Positions 47,801 through 59,610 of a stretch of 64,000 bases of DNA are shown in pieces. The notes under the pieces were generated by a model, which had not been told where the DNA came from, ran no database searches, and saw only the letters and a program-made list of their open reading frames with translations. Each line of letters starts with the position of its first letter. Positions within the stretch are counted from its first letter, which is position 1. Source of the DNA: Parasponia andersonii (taxonomy: Eukaryota > Streptophyta > Magnoliopsida > Rosales > Cannabaceae); contig JXTB01000325.1 in the NCBI GenBank assembly GCA_002914805.1, positions 416,089 to 480,088 on the forward strand, given 5' to 3'. The translations under genes were made by a program, and so were the position numbers.

Positions 47801-48246
47801 AAATAAGGGAGGGATATGATTTGCCTAATGACAAGCCATTGAATACCATATCCAATGAAGCCCATAAAAGCAGCAATGAAGAGAACCACAGACAAGGGCA
47901 AGTACATCAAGGCCAATCCGGAGGACCACCCGAACACCTTCCCCATGTCCGAAGCCACCGCTAGATAATTGAGCTGGACCTGAGAAATCCCAAGGACCGA
48001 TTTCAGGGCCGAAGAGTAGGCCGAGAAATCGAAATTGGTCCCCGTGAAGGCCTGTATCCATATTGTCGCTACTAGAATCATCCATTTGCGTGACTGCCCG
48101 GCCATCGCGGCGGCTTTCGCTAGAAACGCCAACCACAGCCGTCGATTGCGGCTATTAGGCCTCAACGACAACGGCGGCGATGATAAAAGCACTGCCTGGC
48201 TATTGCCGGGTTTGCGCCTGTCCACGGAGTCCTTACGGGGCCTCAT
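38858..48246 (-). CDS. Nodulin-like / NFD4-like MFS transporter, three exons
   Basis: Minus-strand exons: 48246-47797, 40641-39719, 39326-38858. Junctions are phase 0 then phase 2 and give 613 residues, close to plant relatives (NUCLEAR FUSION DEFECTIVE 4-like proteins, about 560-600). The N-terminal nodulin-like half begins RKWMILVATIWIQAFTGTNF and contains LGISQVQLNYLAVASDMGKV and about six membrane segments. A polar loop (RDWFKRTIHSSISLDGSG to GCCGTLMEKDQLVMLGQEHS) separates it from the C-terminal MFS half (WLYYVAYFCGGTIGLVFSNN, GRLLSAAPDYIRAKFY, SELFGPNSVSVNHNIL). It is an integral membrane transporter; the substrate is unknown, although members have been linked to small-molecule or ion export. 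The first intron is 7.2 kb and hosts a TR-GAG element at 41631-44152. No stop or frameshift is seen in the exons. Confidence 0.9.
40642..41630 (-). other. MFS gene intron 1, part downstream of the TR-GAG insertion
   Basis: AT-rich intron sequence with A- and T-homopolymers around 41293-41335. No gene is seen in it. Confidence 0.6.
41631..42224 (-). repeat. 3' LTR of TR-GAG copy B
   Basis: On the plus strand it begins TGTTGGGAATCTGACC and ends ACATCAACA. It includes the reverse of the U3 repeats (TTTTACTATTGCTATTACGG units at about 42105-42200) and the TATA region TTTATTTATAGACC near 42058. Confidence 0.86.
42655..43400 (-). pseudogene. Copia-type gag of TR-GAG copy B (broken)
   Basis: The minus strand carries KLLGNKISISVRAYVEKF near 43385, then the clearest frame at 43183-42872 (AKDLWRMLEELYQAKDISNR, YHLSILNGIVSELEVM), matching the copy A gag. 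The zinc knuckle near 42670 is eroded to CEQSEHLKRNC, with lost cysteines and glycines. Stops and frame changes make it non-coding. Confidence 0.8.
43517..43531 (-). promoter_or_regulatory. Primer-binding site (initiator-Met tRNA type), copy B
   Basis: On the minus strand GGTATCAGAGTGGGG follows the LTR by a few bases. It is a close match to the standard copia site TGGTATCAGAGC. Confidence 0.78.
43535..44152 (-). repeat. 5' LTR of TR-GAG copy B
   Basis: On the plus strand it begins TATTCGGAATCTGATCG and ends ACATCAACA. It has four or more U3 repeat units (43995-44128), one or two more than the other LTRs, which explains its 618-bp length. Confidence 0.86.
44153..47796 (-). other. MFS gene intron 1, part upstream of the TR-GAG insertion
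   Basis: This is 3.6 kb of AT-rich sequence. At 45705-45805 and 45868-45955 an about 90-bp segment ending AATAATATACACAC is duplicated in diverged form. An inverted pair (ACACATTTCAAAATTTGG near 45842 and CCAAGTTTTGAAATGTGT near 45955) lies with it, perhaps an old MITE remnant. No gene is seen. Confidence 0.5.
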
Positions 48247-50022
48247 TTTTTTTTATAGGACATTGAGAGATATAATAGGTCCCATGCTCTTTCAATAATG
48301 ACTTTGACGTGCTTGGCATTTTGTGTCGCTTTCTGGGAGTTATTTTATTTTATTTATTTTGCTCCACCAATGTTTTTGGTTTTATTGCCTAAACTATTAT
48401 TCCAGTTACCAAATTATTTTTTTGATGCGACTTGCGAAAGTCCCATAAAGAAAAGAGGTTACAAGAAGGTTCACGTGGCAGCATGTGGTAGGCCGTGAGT
48501 ATCCGAGAGTATCAGATGATACCTGGCCCGGGCAGGCAGTATAATTCTTTCTTTAAATGTTATTTTGCAAATGCAATTGGAAGGAGGAAAGGAAAGGAAT
48601 AACAAAATCTAATAAAAAAAGGAGCTAATTCGAAAAATACGAATTCGTATTCCATTCTTATGATTGTGATTTGGTAGTTCAGCTGTACACGATTCCTTTT
48701 CGGGTCAAAACTCAGAAGGTTACGAGATACCCATTTTATTATATTCAAATGGAAAATTTATTAAAACTGAGTGTTTATTTAAATAATTTCAGTTTTTTTT
48801 TTTTGTTCAAATAGTTTTTTAGAATTTGTATTTATTTTAATAATTCATTTTTTTGTACTCAAATAGTCTATCAATTACATCAATCATTTAAATGAATTTT
48901 TTTTGTATTTTGTAATAAGAACGAAACTTAGGAGATCTATTAGAATAAGTTTTTTTTTTTTTTAATCTTAGAATAAAAATGGAGGCTAAGATGTGCTTTT
49001 AAATGATCTATTATAATGTCTTTTATTCTACTTATAATTTATTACACTTTATTTTACTTTAAATATCTTTCATTCTAATTATAACTCATTCTACAATTTT
49101 CATGTAAATATACTTGTTTGAGTGAGTGAATCAAACAGACCTATATTTCTCCCACAAAAAATAGAAAAAGGTTGAGAAATTCTTATTATCATTGAAAACG
49201 AAGAATATTTGGCATTTAAATTATTTGGTTATAGGTTTAATATATAATTTGAGTATTTGATACTAGGCACTTTGGTCATTTTAGATAAAAACAATTTATT
49301 GTAGAATTAAACTTACTGTAGAATTTATTATGAATTTAATAATGATGAAAATGAAGAAGTTTCAACCCAAATACATGGATTTGTAATTGTGATCGTATTG
49401 TGCATCGACTCCCTTTTACGTCACATGCCAGAGAGTAGTGGACAGTGGGATCATGGGACTTCACCTCAAGATGTCCATTATGCTAATAGTAGCGTAATAC
49501 GATTGATTTTGGGCTATGAAAAAAGAAAAACTTGATCAAAGAAACCTTCTCATTTCCTATATTCAGAGTCCAACTCTTTTATTTTGTATTTTGCCAAATG
49601 TTTTTCAAGACCAGAAAAAAACAAGGAACAAAAAGCAATATGATAATAGGTTTGAAATTTTCAATTCATTAGAAATATTCTAGCACAATTTAACTTTTAT
49701 GTATACATATATGTGTACGATAAGAATATAATTTAGTTTTAAATTAGAGCATAAAAACTTGTTCAATTATAGATCACGATCAAGAGAGGGAGACACAGAG
49801 GGGAAGGGCTCAATAGTTTTGGGGCTAGATAATTAAGTTTGTTTGTTTGTTTTATTTTTTTATTTTTTTTTGAAACGTGAAATTAAGCTTGAATTACTAC
49901 AATAGTTAAAATTGTAATCATATGTGTCATTATTATGGTGTGTAATTATTAAAAGTGAATTATTATAAGTTCAATAAAAAAACTGGATATATTAGTATAT
50001 TTTAGTTTTTTACTCGAGGATA
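48247..50022. other. Upstream of MFS gene and AT-rich intergenic spacer
   Basis: The first few hundred bases upstream (rightward) of the MFS start hold its promoter. I see no firm TATA position. The rest is AT-rich with poly-T tracts and no coding signal. Confidence 0.45.
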
Positions 50023-52216
50023 TGTAAAATCTTAAATTTTGTAAAAGATAATTAAGTAATTTTAATTCAAGGGCATTTTGATAATTCTACATTTTTGGAT
50101 TAATTAAATAAAAATTTGAAAATATTTTAAATTAAATTATTGGTGTTGTACCTAGATAAAATAAAGTCTAGATGTATTTGGGGAAAAAGTGAAAAAAGAA
50201 TTATAAACTGAAGACAAAAATATAACTAATGAAGGATTAAAATAAAAGAATCTTTTTAAAATTTGTGGCCAAAGTGGAATTTCAAAGAAATTTTGTGGTC
50301 AAACCAGAGACTGGCATATGTCCCACTATCTACAGTTTCAGAAATTGCCTATTAATCTCCCAAATTTTTCTTCCTTTTCCTAAAGGTCCCGAGCAAAAAA
50401 ACGAAAAACCCAACCTCTATTATTGTTCACCCGCGAACTTACCGCTAGCCTAGCCGCCCAATGCGCCTGCTCGTCGTGATCAGGAGGTGCCGATGAAGCC
50501 ACGTCGGGTGCTGCTGCCATGAACTGCTGCGTCTCGCCGGAACTACGGTCGTTCGAAGATCACGCCACCGCGCAAGAAAATCATCCATCCTTTCTCCCTC
50601 TGATGTCCGATCAACTCGTCAACATCAGCATTCAACTCATCTTGACGTCAACTTTCATTTCCGACTACCCACGACTTCTAACTCGGCTCTAGAGAGAAAC
50701 TCGTTGCTGTAGCATTTTAATAATATTAAATTTTGTGGTATTTTTCTAATTATTTTGAAATTGAGTTATTTGGCCCGAGAAAATTATACCGCGTGAAAAA
50801 GGAGACTGAAACATGAAATCTCATGATTTTGAAGTGTTGAAATGGTAATCGGAATATCGTTAATTTTTGAATTGAAAAAGTGATATTTTTCTAACCATTT
50901 TCAAAATGTGGTATTTTTATATTTTTTGGATTTTTGGGCATATTTAATGCTTGGAACCCCGAAACTAAGTTCTGACTTCGAATTTGGACTCAATGAGGTT
51001 GGGACAAAAATTTGATTATCACTATTTTCTAAAGTGGTACAAAAATCGAAAAAATAGCTCATGAATTACACCATTTTGCGTGCCATTGGCCGGTTCTCTA
51101 CCGAAATCCGTTTACTACAAACTTTATATCTAACCCAATTTTTCTGAATTCAGTTGTGACCTTCATTTCTCAATCTGAAGCCCTGTTTGGAAATTCATTT
51201 TTTCAAGTAAACGTGTCGTGATCCGAAAATGACCATCTGAACAATAAGTTGATTAGAGGACTTTGTTAGCGTCATTAGCTCAACATAATTACTATTTTGA
51301 TGTAGGGGATTCAATTTCCTTCTTTTATATTATTTTTCATTAAAATTAGAATTTATTGTGAAAAGTGAAATTTTGTGATTTTATTAAATTAAATTATTTG
51401 AATAATTATTTTAATGAACTGTGAACTTGTGAAATATTGTGGACTGCTCTAGATATTTTACGTATAAATTTATACAAGGTTTAAATTGGGATTTGGTTAA
51501 GCCATAGGAACTGTACTTTTGGATTTTTAAGTACAAAATAGATTTCTATTTAAAAATCAAAGCACATCTAGAATATTAAACTATTACATAGTTGTTTGAG
51601 ACTCCATATATTGCACATTTCATATGATAATGCATGAGGGTCATCTTAGACATCACAGTGTTGTAGTAGGTAGACTAGTACACTCACCTTTGGTGAGAGC
51701 CCGTAAATCTATACAGAGTTTATTTTCTGACTATTTTCACTCAGTAGGTGTAGGCATTCGGTGCCCCTTTGGATCGGTAGGATTAGACACAGGGGTTCCA
51801 AAGATAGATGTCAGGCAGGGAGCACTTAATACATGTAGTATAAGTTGCTTTAGTCGTGATGAGATGATGAGAGCTCATATGAGACATTGATTTTTGTGAT
51901 GTGCATTATGCTTGCTTTATTACGATTTTCAATATGTTTGACCTTGATAGTTTGGTCCTTAGCATGACTTTCTATAATGGTTTTCTACTTATATTTTGAA
52001 TACTTATTATTTATAAAAATACTTTAAAGTACTACTAACCATGCAGATGTTTTAAGAATTATAAAAAGGCTTTCCCAAAAAAAGAGGAATTGAGTAACCT
52101 ACTGGATATTTTATGTTCACCCCCTACCTTCTCCACAGGTGGTGTCTAGTGTGACATTGACGACCTACAAGCAAAATAAGAAGCTATCTTTTACTTATAG
52201 TTCGTGACTTGGAAAT
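50023..52216 (+). repeat. Long LTR-like repeat, plus orientation, related to the solo LTR at 52374-54771
   Basis: The stretch about 51300-52140 (from TAGGGGATTCAATTTCCTT through TTTGGTGAGAGCC to CTCACCCCCTA-like) matches the reverse complement of 52930-53790 over most of its length. A GC-rich leader-like part at 50430-50690 matches in position and style the GC-rich part of the right copy. TGTAAAATCTTAAATTTTG at 50023 resembles the right LTR start TGTAAAACCCCTTAAATTTGG, and TTCGTGAC near 52208 resembles its end. The ends are uncertain. It looks like a diverged LTR of a Tekay/Del-type chromovirus. Confidence 0.5.
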
Positions 52217-52373
52217 GCTAGGAGTGTGGATTTAAGACTTGCATTTAATTCTTGTTAAAAAAATGGATTATGTTACTTTGAATATGCTTGTAAACTATAT
52301 ATGCCATACTAGCTTAATGTTGAGGTGTGAATGATGATGCTCGATTAACTATTTAAGAGAAGTTTACACTTAC

Positions 52374-54771
52374 TATCACGACTGAAAATCCAAGACCATG
52401 ACTTTTAGTAAATTTAAGTAAAAACAGTGATAAATAGAAATTTCCAAAATTTTCAGAAAAAGTCGAGTACTTAAAATTTAAGTTTTAGTCCTCAAGAGTA
52501 AGTAAATTTTAATATTGGACCAACTCGAGAAATTATAATATTATCTACTAGTTTTAAATTTCCAAGGTATTTTTAATTTTTAATTTTAAATTTAGAGAAA
52601 TAATAAATAATAAATTTTAGAAACTTTTTATTTAAATCATTAAGTTTAATGAAAGTGTTCAATTTAAAACCATAGGCCCATAATTAAAATAATTTTCACA
52701 AAATCATTTCTATGTCTAAGTACTCGATTAAATATCGAAATCATCCTCATACATCCACTCAGTAAATATACTACTAATGGCTAAATATATTTGACTTAGA
52801 AAAGGAGAAAATGATACAGAATACGATCCAACCAATGAAGAGGACTAAAACTGCAAGCATATACCAAACATGCTTGCCAAGCCATACGAATATCTATCAC
52901 ATAATAATTTGATACCTGAAAGGGGGAGGAAGTAGGGGGTGAGCACGTGAATGCTCAGTAGAAAACTCAATTACCTTTTTGGGAAAAATCTTTTTAGTAA
53001 TTCTCAATACGACTGTATGGTTAGTAGTTCTGAAAAGTTTTTAATAACTATGGAGCATTCGAAACGTATATAGGAAATCTTTACAGAAAATCATGCTCAA
53101 ACTAAAATCAGATATATATCCAGGTTAAAACAGATAGTAAACCATAATAAAACAAGCATAGTGCACATCACATAAATCAATATATCACATGAGTTCTCAT
53201 CCTCTCATCACAATTAGAGCAACTTATACTACATGTATTGAGTGCTCTCTGCCTGACATCTATCTTTGAAAAATGGAGGGACACTCATGTGTTAACTCCT
53301 ACCGAACAGGAGGGGCATCGAATGCCTACACTTACTGAATGGAGATAGTCAAAAATTAAACCCCGCGCGGGTTTACAGGCTCTCACCAAAGGCTAGTGTA
53401 TTAGTCCGCCTACTACAATACCGTGATGCCTAAGACGACTCTCATGCATGATCGTATGAAATGTGCAATATATATAGAGTCTCAATCAACCATGCAGTAG
53501 TTTAACATTCTAGACATGCTCTAATTTTTAATTTAAAATCCATTTTGTACTTTAAAATCAAAAAATACAGTTTCTTTGGTTTTACCAAATTCCAAGTATA
53601 AAAACTTGTATAAAATCATATTTAAAAATTTCTAGAGCAGTCCACAATGTTTCACAAATTCATAGTTTATTAAAATAACTATTCAAATAATTCAATTTAA
53701 TAAAATCACAAAATTTCATTTTCAGAATAAATTTCAATTTTAATGTAATTAATAGAAAATAAGGAAATTGAATCCCCTACCTCAATTGAGTATTTAAATA
53801 GTGCTACGGAGCTATGGAGAAAGTTTGGCGTCATTCGGGTATCATTTAGAAGATCGGGTGTCGTTTTAGAGCATTTGATCAATAGGTTTGAAAACTCGAT
53901 TTTTAATCGGTGCTTCAGATCGTTAAACGGACTTCACCACTGAATTCAAAGCACTAAAAAATGCTAAGTTAGATATATAGTTCAACTGATTCGGGCTCGG
54001 GCCGAACCCATGCCCACGGCACACAAAACGAGACGATTTAAGCTGTTAGATATAGATTTTCTTGCCCTCACCAAATATAGACAATATATATATCAATTTT
54101 TTTTTTTCACGAGTACATCACAAATATAAGGTTTATTTTACGATCTAACGGTCGGATTGAAAAATTTAAATATAAAACGAAAATAGCTCAAAATTAACAG
54201 AAATGGCAAAATTCAATCCGGGCAATATTGAGTCAAGATATATATACCATATTGAAGAACGTGACAAGACGAGTCAAACCCGACTGATTTCATGGCGAAA
54301 CGTCATCGGAATTGGCGCCGGCGAGCTTCGGAACTTGCAATGTTTTTCGGCTATTTCCGGCGAACGGCGAGCTTTCAGGCGGCGAGACCTGCAGCGCGGT
54401 GATCATCCGAAGTTGGGCTCTCTTCGCCGGCCAGTGGCGGTCGTCGTCGATGTCGGGAGAAGCTTCGTCGGAGCAACGCCGGAAATCAGTATTTTTGGCC
54501 GGTAAATCGCAGGAGAGGAGAGAGGAGCTGAGGGAGAAAGATGCAGGCCATGTGTATACTCTAAAATGGGCAATGCAATTTTTAAAAAAAATTGCCCATA
54601 AGTCTCTAATTTTAAAATTTTATTTCAAAATAGTCCTTCAGTTTTGCAAATTAATCCCTCTATCAAAATTTCTTTCAAATTAATCAAAATTTGAATTTTT
54701 AATTAAATTTATATATATATATTTTTTTTTCAAAAGACTAAAATACCCTTCCAAATTTAAGGGGTTTTACA
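52374..54771 (-). mobile_element. Solo LTR (about 2.4 kb), minus orientation, with perfect target duplication
   Basis: Read on the minus strand it starts TGTAAAACCCCTTAAATTTG and ends TTTTCAGTCGTGATA. CTTAC occurs directly on both sides (52369-52373 and 54772-54776), a perfect 5-bp target-site duplication. The interior has a GC-rich region (54300-54510) like a long-LTR leader, then the phrase TTTGGTGAGAGCC (reverse), also present in the left copy. There is no gag-pol, so it is a solo LTR formed by LTR-LTR recombination. The LTR ends and long length resemble Tekay/Del chromoviruses, by inference only. Confidence 0.7.
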
Positions 54772-54776
54772 CTTAC

Positions 54777-55261
54777 CACAGGGAGAATCCCAATAGTAGT
54801 CGGTATGCAAAGAGGCAAGGAGAGAGAGTTCAATCAAGTTGGAGTTCTCTTTATTTCCTTTTTCTTTTTTGAAAAAGAAAACCTATGTAGTAGTTTCATA
54901 TTTTCATAAAACACCATCTAATTGTATTTTAATATTTTTAAACATTGCTCAATAGTATCCTTATTTATCTAGAGACTAAGACTTAATTGTCTAATGATTG
55001 ATTCTCTTAATAAATATATCATTAGTTATCACATAATTAAAAGACTATTTAGAAATTATAAAATGCCTAATAATCCAATTAGATTTTTATCATCATAATT
55101 AAATAATTGGAAACAAATATTTTGACTCTCTTGTTGCTATACTAGGCATATAGCTCTAGTATTGCACTAATAGAATGCCCCAAAGATCCCTACTTGGTAT
55201 AGTACATCTCTTCATCTTTTTTCGCCTCTTGAATCTCATCAACATGGGGCATATTCTCCCC
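54777..55261. other. Intergenic, no gene seen
   Basis: AT-rich sequence between the solo LTR and the DUF4283-like fragment. It may include more of the decayed downstream part of that fragment on the minus strand. Confidence 0.45.
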
Positions 55262-55657
55262 ATCCAAACATAAATCATTGTTCGTATGGAAGCAATAGCA
55301 AAATCTCTTGATTTATGTCAACCCAAAAAAATCCTAATTCCCTTTGTAAAGACTCGTTTACTACAATACAAACCTTAACCCTTATGCTAGCCACTTTCAC
55401 CTCCATCATCTTTAGAATACCAATAATATTAACCCAAAAAGAAGCACATATAATATTCATAGAAGTTACTGAGGCGTTATGGGTATGAATATAAACACCC
55501 TTGGAAAATCTATATGGTCAATATTGTTAATTTTCACACATTTAACTAGTGAGATAAGTTGCTTATCAAACACCCGTGGTCCTTCAATCCATACACACTG
55601 GTGATTGATAACTCTAAAAAAAATAGAGTTATTTGGTATGTTTTTGAGTCTTAGCAC
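55262..55657 (-). pseudogene. Fragment of a DUF4283-type retroelement protein
   Basis: Two minus-strand frames (55657-55466, then 55460-55275) read in order IFFRVINHQCVWIEGPRVFDKQLISL and, after a short break, ASFWVNIIGILKMMEVKV, VRVKVCIVVNESLQRELG and LLLLPYEQ. This follows the layout of plant DUF4283 / gag-like proteins found in LINEs and related elements: a 'G-P-W-x-F-D' block, an 'F-W-V-x-I' block, then a basic beta strand and 'YE'. The N-terminal part is missing and the fragment stops only about 4 bp before the Athila LTR begins. Confidence 0.55.
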
Positions 55658-55660
55658 AGT

Positions 55661-57056
55661 TGTTTTAAAAGAACAAATTGTCTAGTTTAGGTGCTTTTCT
55701 TTATTTTATTTTGGTCTGTGGTGTTTCTGATATTTAAGATCTAATATAGTCAATATTTATTTTATTTCTGTTAATTTCTAGCAGAAATGCTGAAATTGGG
55801 ACTTGAGTTCTGATGAATTTAAATGACAGCATCTTTGAAAGAAGGGTAAATTTAAGTTAAGGCTGGAAGTAACTTTACTGCAGTAACGCGCCGAAGCAAT
55901 ACTAAACAGCAGAATTCTTTTTCCAACTGACATTTTTCATGTACAGCTAGTGCTGACAGCTAATGTTAAATACTAGCTAAAAGGAAATGAAGCAACAGTG
56001 GTCCTCACTCCTTTATTTGGCTGACACGTGTATTAGGATACCTCATCTACCTAATATAAAAGGAGAAATGTACTGCAAGAAGAGGAGGTGGTGGCGGCAG
56101 CTCAAGAGGGATATACAGAAAAGGAACGAAAGAGAGAGGGAATAGTACAAGAAAGAAAGGACGAAGAAGGAGGAGTACCAGCAGCAGTAGTGGGATCAAT
56201 TCACTATCATCCAACTAGCACTTTCTTTACTTCTTTTAACCTTCTCATATTGAATTCTTTATTTTTTCTTTCTTGAATGTTCTGAAATTGATGGAGTATT
56301 TTAAGCTGCTGTTGTTTAAATTTCAGACCATGAGTTAAGTTTCTTTAGTTGGGATATCGATGAATCTAAGGTTGTAATGAAGGATTAAATGTTGTTTTAA
56401 ATGTTTATGGTAATTTCCTCTTATTCACTCAAGTGAACTTCATTATTATTTCCTATTATTGTTTAGCCACCAATATTTAGGATAAATAAACTAAGATTAA
56501 TTCTGGAACGGTTGATTTTAATTGGATCTAACTTAAATGATGCATGTTTCAAGTGTCTCTTTAGTAGATCCTTGAATTAGTAACGATATAGGAATATATT
56601 GTTACCATGTATAACCCAGTGAAAATCGATGCTATGAATGGTGTATTGAGTACTAGATTAGCATAGGAATATGTTAAATCTGGTTTGAAGAACTAAAAAC
56701 ATAATAAATTTAGAAGATTATTATATATAGATAGAATTTTCGGTTACTGGAGTGAATTTTGCCATAAGCATTACTGCAAAATTTGTACCCAGATTTGCTA
56801 CCGAGAAGGATTCAATAATTCCAGCTCAAGATCTCTATTGATTTACAATCTCTTGTTTAGATCATATTATTTTATGTTTGGCATTTACGTGTTTATTTGC
56901 ATTCGTTAGTTCCTCTAATTTCTTAATTAAACTTGTTTGACATTTAGTTTGTCCAACTAATTTTGGTAATCAATCGTTGTGGAGATGATACCCAACTCAT
57001 TACTATAGTACTTTTTCGGCACATGCACTTATGTAGCAATTCTAAATTAATCAACA
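55661..57056 (+). repeat. 5' LTR of Athila element (left boundary uncertain)
   Basis: The right end TTAATCAACA is fixed by the primer site a few bases on. The left end TGTTTTAAAAG at 55661 is my best TG candidate, because the DUF4283 fragment ends just before it. A TATA-like CTAATATAAAAGGAG lies near 56051. The other LTR is not available for comparison. Confidence 0.6.
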
Positions 57057-57062
57057 AGTTTT

Positions 57063-57080
57063 TGGCGCCATTACCGGGGA
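57063..57080 (+). promoter_or_regulatory. Primer-binding site (tRNA-Asp type)
   Basis: TGGCGCCATTACCGGGGA is one or two bases off the primer site known for Athila elements, which is complementary to the 3' end of tRNA-Asp. Confidence 0.8.
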
Positions 57081-57147
57081 TTGAGAGAACTAAAGCTATT
57101 TGTAGAAACTAATTTGTTTTTTTGTTTCCTTATATTTTTGAGCGGTT

Positions 57148-58591
57148 ATGCTTGCAGGAGCTTATACTTGTTATGTGAATATTCAGCAAGAACAAGAGTT
57201 GGTGCCCTTAGATACTGAGATTGACAGAATATTTCGAGCAAAGAGAAGGGAGCAATAACAAGGTTTAGCTAGTTTAAGAGGAATGGCTGAAGATGCTGAT
57301 GCTAATAATGCTATAGCAATGGCAGATAACAGGGATAGAGAAATCAGAGAGTATGCTATTCCTATTCTCAACAGGCTTAATCTTGGCATTGTTAGGCCCG
57401 AAATTCAAGCACCTCAGTTTGAATTAAAGCCGGTGATGTTTCAAATGCTCTAAACTATAGGGCAATTCAGTGGGGTACCAACTGAGGATTCACATCTTCA
57501 CCTCCGGTTGTTCATAGAAGTGTGTGATTCATTCAAGTTGCAAGGAGTCACGGATGAAGCTTTAAGGCTGAAACTATTCCCATACTCTTTACGAGATGGA
57601 GCAAGTGCTTGGATGAACTCAATACCCCCAAATTCGGTGGCCACCTAGAATAACTTGGCGGAGAAATTTTTGATGAAATATTTCCCACTAAGTAAAAATG
57701 ATAAGCTCCGAAATGATATTACTTTTTTTCAGCAGTTGGATGGGGAATCTTTATATGAATCATGGGAGCACTTTAAGGAATTGCTAAGAAAATGTCTACA
57801 CCATGGAATCCCTCATTGGATCCAAATGGAGACATTTTATAATGGCCTTAATGCTTATACTCGATCAATGGTGGATGCTTCGGCTAATGGTGCTCTTCTT
57901 GCAAAGTCCTATAATGATGCTTTTGAGATTTTGGAGCGAATGACCAACAATAACTATCAATGGCCGACTGAAAGAGTTGCTACATGAAGGCGTGTTGCTG
58001 GAATTCATGATGTTGATGCAGTTACAACCTTGACAGCTCAAGTTTCATCGCTGACCAATATCCTAAAATTTATGAATATGACTGCTAGAGCAAATGCAGA
58101 GCAATCTACTGCAATTTCTTGTGTTTATTATGGTGAGGGGCATTCATTTGACAGCTGCCCATCTAACCCTACTTCAGTATATTACGTGGGAAACTATAAC
58201 AAGAACAACAATCCATTTTCAAACACTTACAACCAAGGATGGAGGCAGCATCCTAATATTTTATGGAGCTACTTCAGATACAACTCCAAATAGACCAGCC
58301 CATCCACCTAGTTTCCAATCTCATCTGCCACAGCAACAACAGTATCAGAAACAACAATATCCAGAGCTATCCAGCTCTATGGAAGCTTTACTGAAGGAGC
58401 ATATGGTGAAAAATAACAGTATAATTCAGAATCAGTCCGCAATGATTCAAAGCCAAGCAGTCTCACTCAGAAACTTGGGGAATCAAATGGGACAGTTAGC
58501 TAATGCCTTGAATAGCAGGCCCCAAGGTTCTTTTCCAAGTGATACAGAAAATCCAAGGTGTGAGAATAAAGAGCATTGCAATATAAGCTGA
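57148..58591 (+). pseudogene. Athila gag (broken)
   Basis: The frame opens at ATG 57148 (MLAGAYTCYVNIQQE) and contains the capsid core FSGVPTEDSHLHLRLFIEVC, RLKLFPYSLRDGASAWMNS, LAEKFLMKYFPLSKNDKLR and WEHFKELLRKCLHHGIPHW. Stops lie at about 57256, 57451, 57646 and 57985. Downstream is a degraded knuckle (CVYYGEGHSFDSC, with Tyr where the second Cys should be) and a Gln-rich tail ending near 58591 after a frame change at about 58260. Confidence 0.85.
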
Positions 58592-58875
58592 AAGGGCCTG
58601 AGCTAAGGCTTAAACAATCAAGAGAGCCCTCTTCAGTCCAAGGAGAAAAAGATAAGGAAGATACAGTGAAAAATATAACAAAGCAAATTGCTGAAAAAGA
58701 GACATTTGCTACAGTATTGCTTCAGCAAGACTGCCCAGAATAGTATAATAACAGACCATCGCCACTTTTTCGTCAACGATTTCACACGCAGCAGCAAGAC
58801 AAGCAATTCCACAAATTTTTGCAGGTTTTGAAGTAGCTGCATATCAATATACCACTCGTAGAAACTTTAGAACAG

Positions 58876-59400
58876 ATGCTAAAGTATGTCAAATTCATGA
58901 AGGACATCCTTTCCAAGAAAAGAAGATTGGGAGAGTTTGAAATAATGGCACTGACCAAAGAGTGCAGCTCTATCTTGCAGAGTAAAATCCCTCCTAAACT
59001 TCAAGACCCTAGAAGCTTTACAATACTATGTTCTATTGGTGACAGCTATTGTGGAAAAGCCTTGTGTGATCTAGGAGCAAGCATAAACTTGATGCCCATG
59101 TCAGTTTTCAGAAAGTTGGGAATTAGAGAAGCAAGACCAACTACAGTTACTCTTCAGCTTGCAGATAGATCTTAGGCTCACCCTGAAGGAAAAATCAAAG
59201 ATGTTTTAGTTCGAGTGGACAAGTTCATATTCCCCATGGATTTTATTGTGTTGGATTATGAGGCTGACAAGGAAATGCCTATAATCTTAGGCAGGCCATT
59301 TCTAGCTATTGGAAGGACATTGATTGATGTGAAAAAAGGAGAACTTATGATACGAGTTGATGATGAGCAGGTCACTTTCAATGTATTCAAGACTATGTGA
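58876..59400 (+). pseudogene. Athila protease (broken)
   Basis: It contains CDLGASINLMPMSVFRKLGI (catalytic Asp in D-L-G-A, the Athila form) and PIILGRPFLAIGRTLIDVKK. A TAG stop at 59173-59175 splits it. Upstream pieces at 58600-58875 belong to the gag-protease link and hold further stops. Confidence 0.85.
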
Positions 59401-59610
59401 TTTCTGAATGAAATAAAAGAGTGTTCAACCATTAATATGTTAGATTGACTTGTGCTGAAGCAGTTCTAGGAAACTTATGATACCAACCTGATTTTGGTAT
59501 CCACCAAGACCGATTTTGATGAAGAAATTGAAGAAGAAGGCTATGTACCATGGGTGAACACAAAGCATTTACTTGCTTGACTGGGAAAGCAATTTGAATC
59601 TCTTGAATTA

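Noticed and set aside
54203-54683. Overlapping ORFs of 100 and 123 residues in GC-rich sequence
   Set aside because: They lie inside the solo LTR leader region, have no family signal, and overlap in different frames; composition explains them.
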